Assembly (NCBI GenBank): GCA_900016875.1
Contig: FCNR01000042.1
Coordinates: 1 to 64,000 of the forward strand
Direction: 5' to 3'
Length of the DNA stretch: 64,000 nt
Source of the DNA: Eubacteriaceae bacterium CHKCI004
GTDB taxonomy: Bacteria > Bacillota > Clostridia > Lachnospirales > Lachnospiraceae
A program made the position numbers and the translations under genes. The notes beneath the pieces are model-generated. The model did no database searches. It worked only from the letters and a program-made list of their open reading frames with translations, and was not told the origin of the DNA. This document shows positions 16,509-25,139 of this stretch, in pieces. The first letter of the stretch is position 1; every line of letters starts with the position of its first letter.

Positions 16509-18357
16509 GGCAGACACCTCCTCCAAAACGACTTGCGCCGCAGCTGGAACATTTCTCCCGGCAGTTCGGCGTTACTTTTTCTTCCATGGCGTTGTTCCAT
16601 TCTCTCTTTAAAAATTCCTTGGTCACGCCGATTTCGATGAAATCCCAAGGGAAAATCTCATCGAGACTTCTTTCTCTTGTAGTATAAAAATGATAATCCA
16701 GCCCGTTTTCTTCCATGGCTTCCATCCAGCGGTCATAGTGGAAATATTCTGTCCAGGCGTCGTACAGGCAGCCCTTCTTATAGGCAGAATAAATCACATC
16801 GGCGATACGGCGGTCGCCCCGGGCAAGGATACCCTCCAGCACCGTGGTCTTGGCGTCGTGGTACTTGAAGGACAGGCTGCGGCGGTTATGCTGCGCCTTG
16901 AACTCGTCGTTTACCAGATGCGCCCGTCTGGTATATTCCTCCTCCTCGCACATGGACGCCCACTGGAACGGCGTAAACGGCTTTGGCACGAAGAAGGAGC
17001 AGCTGGCTCCCACCGATACCCGGCCGTTTCTGTACTGGGAATCCAGTTTGTAATAATGCATGGCCACCTTCTCGCAGAGATGGGCGATGCCCTTCATGTC
17101 TTCCTCGGTCTCGGTCGGAAGCCCCATCATAAAGTAGAGCTTTACTTTGTTCCATCCGCCCTTGAATGCCTCCTCGGCGCCGTGAAGGATCACTTCTTCT
17201 GTCAGTCCTTTATTAATGACGTCCCGCATCCGCTGGGTTCCAGCTTCCGGCGCGAAGGTGAGGCTGCTCTTGCGCACATCCTGCACCTTGCTCATCACGT
17301 CCAGAGAAAATGCATCTATACGCAAGGACGGGAGAGCAATGTTAATATTTTTGCTTCGGAAATTATCAATGAGATAATTACACAGTTCCGGCAGATGACG
17401 ATAATCGCTGGAGCTTAAGGAACTTAAGGATATCTCATCATTTCCCGTTGCCTTTAAAGAATTTTCTGCCACCCGCTCCAGCATGGAGAGACTTCTCTCC
17501 CGGAGAGGCCGGTATACCATGCCCGCCTGGCAGAAGCGGCAGCCTCTGGTACAGCCTCTCTGAATCTCCAGCACGCAGCGGTCCTGGGTCACTTTGATAT
17601 ACGGCACCAGCGGTTTTTCCGGATAAAATGTATTGTCAAGATCCATCTGCACCTGACGAAGCACGGTCTTCGGCGCCTCCGGGCAGTTTGGTTCCATGGA
17701 GGCGATGGTTCCGTCCTCATGATAAGTCACATTATATAAGGAAGGAACATAGATGCCCGGCACCTGCGCTGCCTTTTTCAGGAACTCCTGACGGCTGCCG
17801 CCCTGTGCCTTATGTTCTTTGTAAATGTCCATGAGATCATAATAGACCGTCTCGCTCTCTCCGATATAGAACATATCGAAGAACGGCGCCAGCGGTTCCG
17901 GGTTATACGTACACGGGCCGCCGCCGATGACAAACGGCGCATCCTCCCGGCGGTCTTTGGCGTAAATGCCGATCTGCGCCAGATCAAGGAGCTGCAAAAT
18001 GTTTGTGTAACACATTTCATACTGGATGGTAATGGCCAGGAAGTCAAACATGAACACCGGATCCTGGCTTTCCAGAGCAAAAAGAGGGATCTTTTCCTCC
18101 CGCATGACCTTGTCAAGATCCACCCACGGAGAGAAAACTCGCTCGCACCAGACATCGTCCCGGCGGTTCATCTGCTCGTAGATGATCTTCATACCCAGAT
18201 GGGACATGCCAATCTCGTAGACGTCCGGGAATGCCATGGCAAACCGTATATCCACCTTTTCCGGGTCTTTGATCACGCTGTTCACCTCATGTCCGATGTA
18301 GCGGACAGGCTTTTCGATTTTTAGTAATATTTCATCAATTAACGCTAAATTATTCAC
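16483..18357 (-). CDS. TIGR03960-type B12-binding-like radical SAM protein
   Basis: 624 aa. An N-terminal B12-binding-like fold (FPDVYEIGMSHLGMKIIYE, residues about 45-63) is followed by the radical SAM core with CTRGCRFC. The C-terminus is Cys-rich (NCREKCSSCGASRFGGG), suggesting another metal site. The start is GTG 18357 with AAGGTG upstream. The family is found with DUF2344 in Firmicutes; its reaction has not been assigned, though RNA or ribosome modification has been guessed from the usual rng/rplU neighbourhood. Confidence 0.85.
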   Translation of the reverse strand: MNNLALIDEILLKIEKPVRYIGHEVNSVIKDPEKVDIRFAMAFPDVYEIGMSHLGMKIIYEQMNRRDDVWCERVFSPWVDLDKVMREEKIPLFALESQDPVFMFDFLAITIQYEMCYTNILQLLDLAQIGIYAKDRREDAPFVIGGGPCTYNPEPLAPFFDMFYIGESETVYYDLMDIYKEHKAQGGSRQEFLKKAAQVPGIYVPSLYNVTYHEDGTIASMEPNCPEAPKTVLRQVQMDLDNTFYPEKPLVPYIKVTQDRCVLEIQRGCTRGCRFCQAGMVYRPLRERSLSMLERVAENSLKATGNDEISLSSLSSSDYRHLPELCNYLIDNFRSKNINIALPSLRIDAFSLDVMSKVQDVRKSSLTFAPEAGTQRMRDVINKGLTEEVILHGAEEAFKGGWNKVKLYFMMGLPTETEEDMKGIAHLCEKVAMHYYKLDSQYRNGRVSVGASCSFFVPKPFTPFQWASMCEEEEYTRRAHLVNDEFKAQHNRRSLSFKYHDAKTTVLEGILARGDRRIADVIYSAYKKGCLYDAWTEYFHYDRWMEAMEENGLDYHFYTTRERSLDEIFPWDFIEIGVTKEFLKREWNNAMEEKVTPNCREKCSSCGASRFGGGVCHESKNQME

Positions 18358-18636
18358 TGAATCAACACCTTTTCCTTATGCAATAGGGATTATGTTTCTC
18401 TGTCCCATACCTTCGCCACAGCAAATGTAAACAGGACAGTATATTTGCAGATTTCACCCGCCCGGCTCCTGTGATCCGGATGGCAGACGGCAAAACACTG
18501 CTGTTTATTGTACTAAATGAGGGAATGTATGTCAATCTGGAGATTTTATCTGCCACGGCAATATTTGTAAAATTTTTGGTAATTGAAATTTCCAAAAACG
18601 GCAAAAATATATCAAGTGATGCAGGGATTTTCTGTA
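18358..18636. other. Intergenic region, no gene seen
   Basis: 280 bp between the divergent radical SAM and fic genes. Only short, unconvincing reading frames occur. It must hold the promoter of the leftward radical SAM operon, but I see no clear consensus for it. Confidence 0.5.
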
Positions 18637-18683
18637 TTGATTGCCGATAATGTGATATACTATACTATAAATTCGTATAGTAT
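18637..18683 (+). promoter_or_regulatory. fic promoter with palindromic operator
   Basis: A -35 TTGATT (18637-18642) and -10 TATACT (18661-18666) with an 18-bp spacer. The -10 overlaps a perfect inverted repeat, ATACTATA and TATAGTAT separated by 6 nt (18662-18683). A repressor bound there would block initiation. Fic's own N-terminal helix-turn-helix makes autoregulation conceivable. Confidence 0.5.
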
Positions 18684-18712
18684 TGGACTCGATTGATAAC
18701 GGAGGAAGGCAG

Positions 18713-19603
18713 ATGCGATACCTTTCAGTTGCTGAAATAGCAAAAAAATGGAATATATCGGAGCGCAGTGTGAGAAACTATTGTGCTCACGGGCGTGTGC
18801 AGGGTGCTTTTCTTACCGGAAAGACCTGGAATATTCCGGAGAATGCTGAAAAACCAGAGCGTTCCAATAAAAAGAAAGAACACCCACCCACACTACTGGA
18901 TATCTTACAGGAACAAAAAGCAAGTAAATATTCCGGCGGTATTTATCATAAGACGCAGATTGATTTGACGTACAACTCCAACCATATCGAAGGCAGTCGT
19001 CTGACCCATGATCAGACCAGATATATTTTTGAAACCAATACCATCGGCGTAGAGAATGAAGTTCTCAACGTAGACGATGTGATTGAAACCGTAAATCATT
19101 TTCGATGTATTGATATGATTATCGACCATGCAAAAAATGCTTTGACCGAGAGGTTTATTAAGGAGCTTCATCTGAATTTGAAAAGCGGAACCAGCGATTC
19201 CAGAAAAGACTGGTTTGCAGTGGGGGATTATAAGAAATTGCCTAATGAGGTGGGCGGCATGGATACTGCTCTGCCCGAAGAAGTTGCCGGTGAGATGAAA
19301 GCATTACTGACAACGTATAACGCAAAAGAAGAAAAGACCTTTGAAGATATTCTGGATTTCCATGTAAAGTTTGAGAGAATCCATCCGTTTCAGGACGGTA
19401 ACGGTCGTGTGGGCAGGTTGATCATGTTCAAGGAATGTTTAAAATATAATATCGTTCCATTTATTATTGAGGATAACCTGAAGATGTTCTACTATAGAGG
19501 ATTGAAGGAGTGGGACAATGAAAAAGGCTATCTGACAGATACCTGTCTGACCGCACAGGACCGATATAAAGCGTATTTGGATTATTTCAGAATCTCATAT
19601 TAA
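18713..19603 (+). CDS. Fic family AMP-transferase-like protein with HTH
   Basis: 296 aa. The N-terminal 45 residues look like an excisionase/MerR-type DNA-binding domain (LSVAEIAKKWNISERSVRNYC). The Fic core carries HPFQDGNGRVGR at about 224-235. An inhibitory-helix motif S-x-x-x-E-G is present at Ser89-Gly94 (SNHIEG), which by family knowledge keeps the enzyme off (class II). ATG 18713 follows GGAGG by 6-7 nt. It starts the AT-rich defence island, just before a GIY-YIG nuclease and a type I restriction system; Fic proteins are common beside hsd genes. Target protein unknown. Confidence 0.87.
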   Translation: MRYLSVAEIAKKWNISERSVRNYCAHGRVQGAFLTGKTWNIPENAEKPERSNKKKEHPPTLLDILQEQKASKYSGGIYHKTQIDLTYNSNHIEGSRLTHDQTRYIFETNTIGVENEVLNVDDVIETVNHFRCIDMIIDHAKNALTERFIKELHLNLKSGTSDSRKDWFAVGDYKKLPNEVGGMDTALPEEVAGEMKALLTTYNAKEEKTFEDILDFHVKFERIHPFQDGNGRVGRLIMFKECLKYNIVPFIIEDNLKMFYYRGLKEWDNEKGYLTDTCLTAQDRYKAYLDYFRISY

Positions 19604-19616
19604 GTAAAATAGTTTT

Positions 19617-19648
19617 CAAAGTATCAAAAGTGCCAATTTGATACTTTG
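19617..19648 (+). terminator. Hairpin after fic, possible terminator or operator
   Basis: 12-bp perfect stem CAAAGTATCAAA / TTTGATACTTTG with an 8-nt loop, between fic and the GIY-YIG gene. No T-run follows, so it may be an operator for the next gene instead. Confidence 0.45.
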
Positions 19649-19700
19649 GAGAAAATGAATATAAATTATAATGGTTTTTTGATTTGTTGAGGGGAAGAAT

Positions 19701-20360
19701 ATGAGCGATAAAAAAGGTGTAATTTATATTCTGACAAATCCTTCTTTTCCAGATTATGTGAAAATAGGATATGCAGATGATATTGATAAACGATTGAAAC
19801 AATTAAACCGTAGTGAATGTATTCCATTCGCTTTCAGGGTATATGCTACATATGAAGTAAATTCCAGGTTGTCAGATTTAAAGCTCCATACAATTATTGA
19901 TAAGTTGAATCCAGATTTGCGATCGATTGATGATTTTAATGGACAGAAAAGAGTGCGTGAATTTTATGCTATGCAACCAGAAGAAGCTTATGCAATTTTG
20001 GAAGCAATGGCGGAAATTCACGATTGTAAAGAAAAATTGAAATTGGTTGTTCCAAGTGATATCGAAACACAGGAAGAACAGTTGGCGCAAGAAATTGATA
20101 CAGAAAGCCATGAAAGGGCAGAGAATTTTTCATTTACAAAATGCCAAATACCAATAGGTGCAGACATAGAGTATTGTGATAATCCGGATATTAAGTGTAA
20201 GGTTGTCGGTGATAGAAAGGTTGAATATCAAGGAAAGGAAATGTCATTGACAGCTGCTGCAAAGCTTATATCGGGAAAAAAATATTCCATTGCCGGTCCA
20301 AGGTTCTTTAAATATAAAGGTGAGTGGCTAAATGATATTAGGGCACGAATGGGATTTTAA
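19701..20360 (+). CDS. GIY-YIG (T5orf172-type) nuclease with RAMA-like C-terminus
   Basis: 219 aa. Residues 6-90 show a T5orf172/GIY-YIG pattern: VIYILTNPSFPDYVKIGYADDIDKRL, then FRVYATYE. The C-terminal 50 residues (CKVVGDRKVEYQGKEMSLTAAAK ... FFKYKGEWLNDIR) resemble the RAMA domain found with restriction and methylase genes. A GGGGAAG precedes ATG 19701. It lies directly before hsdR and is markedly AT-rich like it. It may be an accessory nuclease of the restriction island, possibly sensing modified DNA; that part is inference. Confidence 0.75.
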   Translation: MSDKKGVIYILTNPSFPDYVKIGYADDIDKRLKQLNRSECIPFAFRVYATYEVNSRLSDLKLHTIIDKLNPDLRSIDDFNGQKRVREFYAMQPEEAYAILEAMAEIHDCKEKLKLVVPSDIETQEEQLAQEIDTESHERAENFSFTKCQIPIGADIEYCDNPDIKCKVVGDRKVEYQGKEMSLTAAAKLISGKKYSIAGPRFFKYKGEWLNDIRARMGF

Positions 20361-20430
20361 TTTTTATAAATGATGTTCCGATAATTTTCTATTATGAGAA
20401 CATAAGATAAACGGGAGGAGGACGTAGTAA

Positions 20431-23400
20431 ATGGCTTCCAATTTTAAATTTTTAGAAAAAGAATTTCCGGTTCTTGCAAATTTTGGAAATTTGGCAGAGC
20501 AGTATTGTTATACCGACCCTAACTCATGTTTGATGAAACTGGGTATGATTGGTGAAACGATTGTAAATCTAATGTTTACATATGATAAAATTCCTGCACC
20601 TTATGATAATTCTGCGGTGAAGCGTATTAATGTCTTATCTTCGGAGGGATTATTGACAAAAGATCTGGTTGATATTCTTCACGCACTTCGCAAGGTAAGG
20701 AATAAAGCTGCTCATGAAAACTATGCAGAAGCCTCAGATTGTCCGATTTTTTTGCAAATGGCACATAGTTTGTGTGAATGGTTTATGCAGACCTATGGTG
20801 ATTGGAATTACCAGCATCAGGACTTTGTTATGCCTGTAAAAGAATCAGAAAAGAAAACTGATAAGATTATCATTTACAGCAAAACTCAGGAAGAAGAAAA
20901 GGAGAAAGAACTTACAAAAGCTGCCATTGCTTGTGCCGAACAGGCTGAATTGGTAGATAAGAAAGTGCGTCTCAAACAGGCAAATAAAATGGCGAGTCAG
21001 CGTCAGAAATCCGAGGCTGAAACACGATATATGATTGACGAACAGTTACGTCAGGTAGGGTGGGAAGCTAATACACAGGAAATTCGTTATGCAAAAGGTG
21101 CGAGACCGGCGAAAGGTCGCAATATGGCGATTGCTGAATGGCCAACAGATTCTACTGTCAGCAAAAAAGGCTATGCAGATTATGCACTGTTTGTCGGAAC
21201 AAAACTGGTTGGTATTATTGAAGCAAAAGCTGAACATAAAGATATTCCATCTGTTATTGATTATCAGGGGAAAGATTATCCAAGAAATATCCGTAAAAAG
21301 GATGCGGAATATCAGATTGGTACCTGGGGAGAGTTTAAGGTTCCATTTACTTTTGCAACAAATGGAAGACCATACCTTGAACAATTCAAAACGAAATCTG
21401 GTATTTGGTTTCTGGATCTAAGAGAAACTTCTAACGTACCTATGGCATTACACGGCTGGATTAGTCCGGAGGGTATCATGGAACTACTTGAAAAAGACAT
21501 TCAGGCGGGTAATGAGGCATTACAGGCAATGCCGTATGATTTATTGACAGATAAAGATGGTTTAAATTTGAGAGAATATCAAATAAAAGCGATTAAAGCA
21601 GCTGAAAAAGCTGTAATTGATGGACAACGAGAAATACTGATTGCTATGGCAACCGGTACAGGTAAAACCCGTACTGTTCTTGGTATGATTTATCGTTTCT
21701 TAAAAACAAACCGTTTTAAACGTATTTTGTTCCTTGTTGACAGGACTTCTTTGGGTAATCAGGCTTCAGATGTTTTTAAAGAAGTCAAGCTTGAAGAATT
21801 GATGACGCTTGATGAAATTTATAATATTAAGGGACTGGATGATAAAACAATAGATAAAGAGACTCGTATTCAGGTTGCTACTGTTCAGAGTATGGTAAAA
21901 CGTATCCTTTACAATGAAGGAGATGCAATGCCTGCGGTAACAGATTTTGACTTGATTATTATTGATGAAGCACATCGGGGATATATTCTGGATAAAGAAA
22001 TGGGCGATATAGAAGTTTTGTATCGTGACCAGCGTGATTATCAGAGTAAATATCGCAGTGTTATAGAATACTTTGATGCAGTAAAAATTGCTCTGACAGC
22101 AACTCCTGCATTGCAGACAACAGAGATTTTTGGGCAGCCAGTATACAAATATACGTATCGTGAAGCTGTAATTGAGGGGTATCTTGTAGATCATGATGCA
22201 CCACATCATTTGGAAACAAAACTCAGTACAGGTGGTATTCATTATAAATCTGGTGATACTGTGACTATTTATGATCCTGTTACCGGTGAAGTGACAAACA
22301 GTGAGCTACTGGATGATGAACTTGATTTTGATGTTGAAAATTTTAATAAACAGGTTATCACTGAGAATTTTAACAGGACTGTATTGGCAGAGATTGCAAG
22401 AGATATTGATCCGGAAAATCCGGAAGAACAAGGCAAGACTCTTATTTATGCGGTTGATGATCAGCACGCAGATATGATAGTTTCTATTTTAAAAGAAATA
22501 TATTCAGAAACGGGAGTGGATAATGACGCTATTATGAAGATTACTGGTAGCGTTGGCGGTGGTAATCCTAAGAAAGTAGCAGAAGCAATCAAACGTTTTA
22601 AAAATGAGCGATTTCCAAGCATTGCTGTTACAGTCGATTTGCTTACAACAGGTATTGATGTTCCGGAAATCACAACATTAGTATTTATGCGCCGAGTAAA
22701 ATCTCGTATCCTTTTCGAACAGATGATGGGACGAGCTACCAGATTATGCCCAAAGATTCATAAAACACATTTTGAGATTTATGACCCGGTTGGTGTTTAC
22801 GATTCTCTGGAACCGGTAAATACTATGAAACCTGTTGTGGCCAACCCGACAACTACATTTACACAGCTTTTAGATGGATTGGAAGAAGTAAAAGACAAAG
22901 AAATAATATCGGCTCAGATTAATCAGATTATTGCAAAGCTCCAACGTAAAAAGCGTCGTATGGATAGTAAAACAATGGAGCAGTTTATTAGCATGACCAA
23001 TGGCATGGATCCAACACAGTTTATTGATGATATTCAAAAAAGGAATCCGGAAGAGGCCAAAAAACGTTTGCTTGCATATAGAAATATGTTTGAGTACATT
23101 CAGCAAACAAAAGCGAATGGTGACAGAGCTGTTGTGATCTCAAGTGAAGAAGATGAATTAACCAGTCATACGAGAGGATATGGTAATTCTGAAAAACCAG
23201 AAGATTATCTGGATGCTTTCTCTGACTATGTAAAGACTCACATGAATGAGATTGCTGCATTGAGTATTGTTTGCACCAGACCAAAAGAGCTGACGAGAGA
23301 TACGCTAAAAGCATTGAGATTGACGCTTGATAGAGAAGGTTTTACAACACAGCAGTTGAATACGGCAATATCAGAGCTTACGAATGAAGAAATAGCTGCT

Positions 23401-23712
23401 GATATTATCAGTCTTATTAGAAGATATGCTATTGGATCTTCACTGATCAGTCATGAAGCAAGAATACGCAGAGCAGTAGATAAATTGAAAAAAGCTCATG
23501 ATTTTTCCAAACAGGAGTTGAGCTGGATTGGACGTATGGAAAAATATTTGATGGAAGAATCCGTATTGAATGTCCAAGTATTTGATGAGGATAGTCGTTT
23601 CAAGACTTATGGCGGATTTGCGAAAATTAACAAAGTATTTCAGAATAAACTGGAAAATATCGTGCTTGAATTAAATGAGTATCTTTATGACGATGGAGGT
23701 AGAGTTGCATGA
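20431..23712 (+). CDS. hsdR: Type I restriction enzyme subunit R (EcoEI-like)
   Basis: 1093 aa. The N-terminal DUF4145-like domain (1-110) is followed by a charged helical linker, then an HSDR nuclease core with the D-(E)xK pattern (YADYALF ... GIIEAKAE, about 247-268). The SF2 motor has Walker A ATGTGKT at about 405, DEAH at about 509, and motif VI-like QMMGRATR. The C-terminus fits the EcoEI R family. ATP-dependent translocation and cleavage with HsdM and HsdS. GGGAGGAGG precedes ATG 20431, and its stop overlaps hsdM by 4 nt. Confidence 0.93.
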   Translation: MASNFKFLEKEFPVLANFGNLAEQYCYTDPNSCLMKLGMIGETIVNLMFTYDKIPAPYDNSAVKRINVLSSEGLLTKDLVDILHALRKVRNKAAHENYAEASDCPIFLQMAHSLCEWFMQTYGDWNYQHQDFVMPVKESEKKTDKIIIYSKTQEEEKEKELTKAAIACAEQAELVDKKVRLKQANKMASQRQKSEAETRYMIDEQLRQVGWEANTQEIRYAKGARPAKGRNMAIAEWPTDSTVSKKGYADYALFVGTKLVGIIEAKAEHKDIPSVIDYQGKDYPRNIRKKDAEYQIGTWGEFKVPFTFATNGRPYLEQFKTKSGIWFLDLRETSNVPMALHGWISPEGIMELLEKDIQAGNEALQAMPYDLLTDKDGLNLREYQIKAIKAAEKAVIDGQREILIAMATGTGKTRTVLGMIYRFLKTNRFKRILFLVDRTSLGNQASDVFKEVKLEELMTLDEIYNIKGLDDKTIDKETRIQVATVQSMVKRILYNEGDAMPAVTDFDLIIIDEAHRGYILDKEMGDIEVLYRDQRDYQSKYRSVIEYFDAVKIALTATPALQTTEIFGQPVYKYTYREAVIEGYLVDHDAPHHLETKLSTGGIHYKSGDTVTIYDPVTGEVTNSELLDDELDFDVENFNKQVITENFNRTVLAEIARDIDPENPEEQGKTLIYAVDDQHADMIVSILKEIYSETGVDNDAIMKITGSVGGGNPKKVAEAIKRFKNERFPSIAVTVDLLTTGIDVPEITTLVFMRRVKSRILFEQMMGRATRLCPKIHKTHFEIYDPVGVYDSLEPVNTMKPVVANPTTTFTQLLDGLEEVKDKEIISAQINQIIAKLQRKKRRMDSKTMEQFISMTNGMDPTQFIDDIQKRNPEEAKKRLLAYRNMFEYIQQTKANGDRAVVISSEEDELTSHTRGYGNSEKPEDYLDAFSDYVKTHMNEIAALSIVCTRPKELTRDTLKALRLTLDREGFTTQQLNTAISELTNEEIAADIISLIRRYAIGSSLISHEARIRRAVDKLKKAHDFSKQELSWIGRMEKYLMEESVLNVQVFDEDSRFKTYGGFAKINKVFQNKLENIVLELNEYLYDDGGRVA

Positions 23713-25139
23713 CAACACAAGAAATTGTTTCAAAACTTTGGAATCTCTGTAATGTGCTCAGAGATGATGGGATTACATATCATCAGTATGTAACCGAATT
23801 GACCTATATCTTATTCCTGAAAATGGCGAAGGAAACCGGTGCGGAATCACAGATTCCGGAAATGTACCGTTGGGATAATCTTACATCGAAAAGTGGGATT
23901 GAACTGAAAAAATTCTATAAAGAATTACTGACTCATCTGGGTGAAGAATGCACTGGTCGTGTGCGTGAAATCTATCAGGGTGCAGCGACCAACATTGATG
24001 AACCTAAAAATCTTGAAAAAATCATTACAACCATTGATGGTTTGGATTGGTTTTCAGCAAGAGAAGAAGGTCTGGGAAATCTTTACGAAGGTCTTCTGGA
24101 AAAGAACGCTAACGAGAAGAAATCCGGCGCCGGTCAGTATTTTACTCCTCGTGTACTGATTGATGTAATGACCAAACTGGTAAAGCCTCAGCCAGGGGAA
24201 CGCTGTAATGACCCTGCCTGTGGTACATTTGGTTTTATGATTTCTGCCAGTCAGTATGTACGTTCACAGACCGACGATTTTTTTGATCTGGATGCTGATA
24301 CTGCAAAATTTGAAAGAGAAGAAGCTTTTACAGGTTGCGAATTGGTACATGATACACACCGTCTGGCATTAATGAATGCTATGCTTCATGATATTGATGG
24401 TAAAATTACTTTAGGTGATACTCTATCCAGTGTAGGAATGAACATGAAAGATTATGATGTTGTATTGACGAATCCGCCATTCGGTACAAAAAAAGGCGGT
24501 GAGCGTGCGACACGTGATGACTTTACATTTCCTACAAGTAATAAGCAGCTGAATTTTCTTCAGCATATTTACCGTAGTCTGAAGCTAAACGGTAAAGCTC
24601 GTGCGGCAGTTGTTTTGCCAGATAATGTTCTCTTTGCTGATGGCGATGGAGAACGTATCCGCCTTGACTTGATGGATAAATGTAATCTGCATACAATCCT
24701 GCGTCTCCCTACCGGCATTTTTTATGCTCAGGGCGTAAAAACTAATGTATTGTTCTTTACACGTGGGAAAACAGACAAGCACAATACAAAAGAAGTCTGG
24801 ATTTATGACCTGAGAAATGATATGCCATCCTTTGGTAAGACAAATCCGCTGAAAAAAGAGCATTTTGATGATTTTGTGAAATGCTATGCGGATGGTGATT
24901 TAAGCAAACGTAAGGAAACATATAGCGAAGAAAACCCTAATGGCAGATGGCGTAAATTTACTATCGAAGATATTTTGGCTCGTGATAAAACAAGCTTAGA
25001 TATTACATGGATGAAGACAGATGACGGAACCGACGATTATACTCTTGCTGAATTACTTGATATGATAAAAGAAAAATCCAACAATATTGCAAAAGCAGTT
25101 GCAGAACTGGAACAGTTAATAGGAGAGGTGGAAGAATAA
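23709..25139 (+). CDS. hsdM: Type I DNA adenine methyltransferase subunit M
   Basis: 476 aa N6-adenine methylase. The SAM-binding motif DPACGTFGF is at about 167-175 and the catalytic NPPFG at about 254-258; the N-terminal helical HsdM bundle precedes them. Starts by ATGA overlap with hsdR and ends overlapping the first base of hsdS, so all three are one operon. Methylation specificity is set by whichever hsdS version is in place. Confidence 0.95.
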   Translation: MTTQEIVSKLWNLCNVLRDDGITYHQYVTELTYILFLKMAKETGAESQIPEMYRWDNLTSKSGIELKKFYKELLTHLGEECTGRVREIYQGAATNIDEPKNLEKIITTIDGLDWFSAREEGLGNLYEGLLEKNANEKKSGAGQYFTPRVLIDVMTKLVKPQPGERCNDPACGTFGFMISASQYVRSQTDDFFDLDADTAKFEREEAFTGCELVHDTHRLALMNAMLHDIDGKITLGDTLSSVGMNMKDYDVVLTNPPFGTKKGGERATRDDFTFPTSNKQLNFLQHIYRSLKLNGKARAAVVLPDNVLFADGDGERIRLDLMDKCNLHTILRLPTGIFYAQGVKTNVLFFTRGKTDKHNTKEVWIYDLRNDMPSFGKTNPLKKEHFDDFVKCYADGDLSKRKETYSEENPNGRWRKFTIEDILARDKTSLDITWMKTDDGTDDYTLAELLDMIKEKSNNIAKAVAELEQLIGEVEE

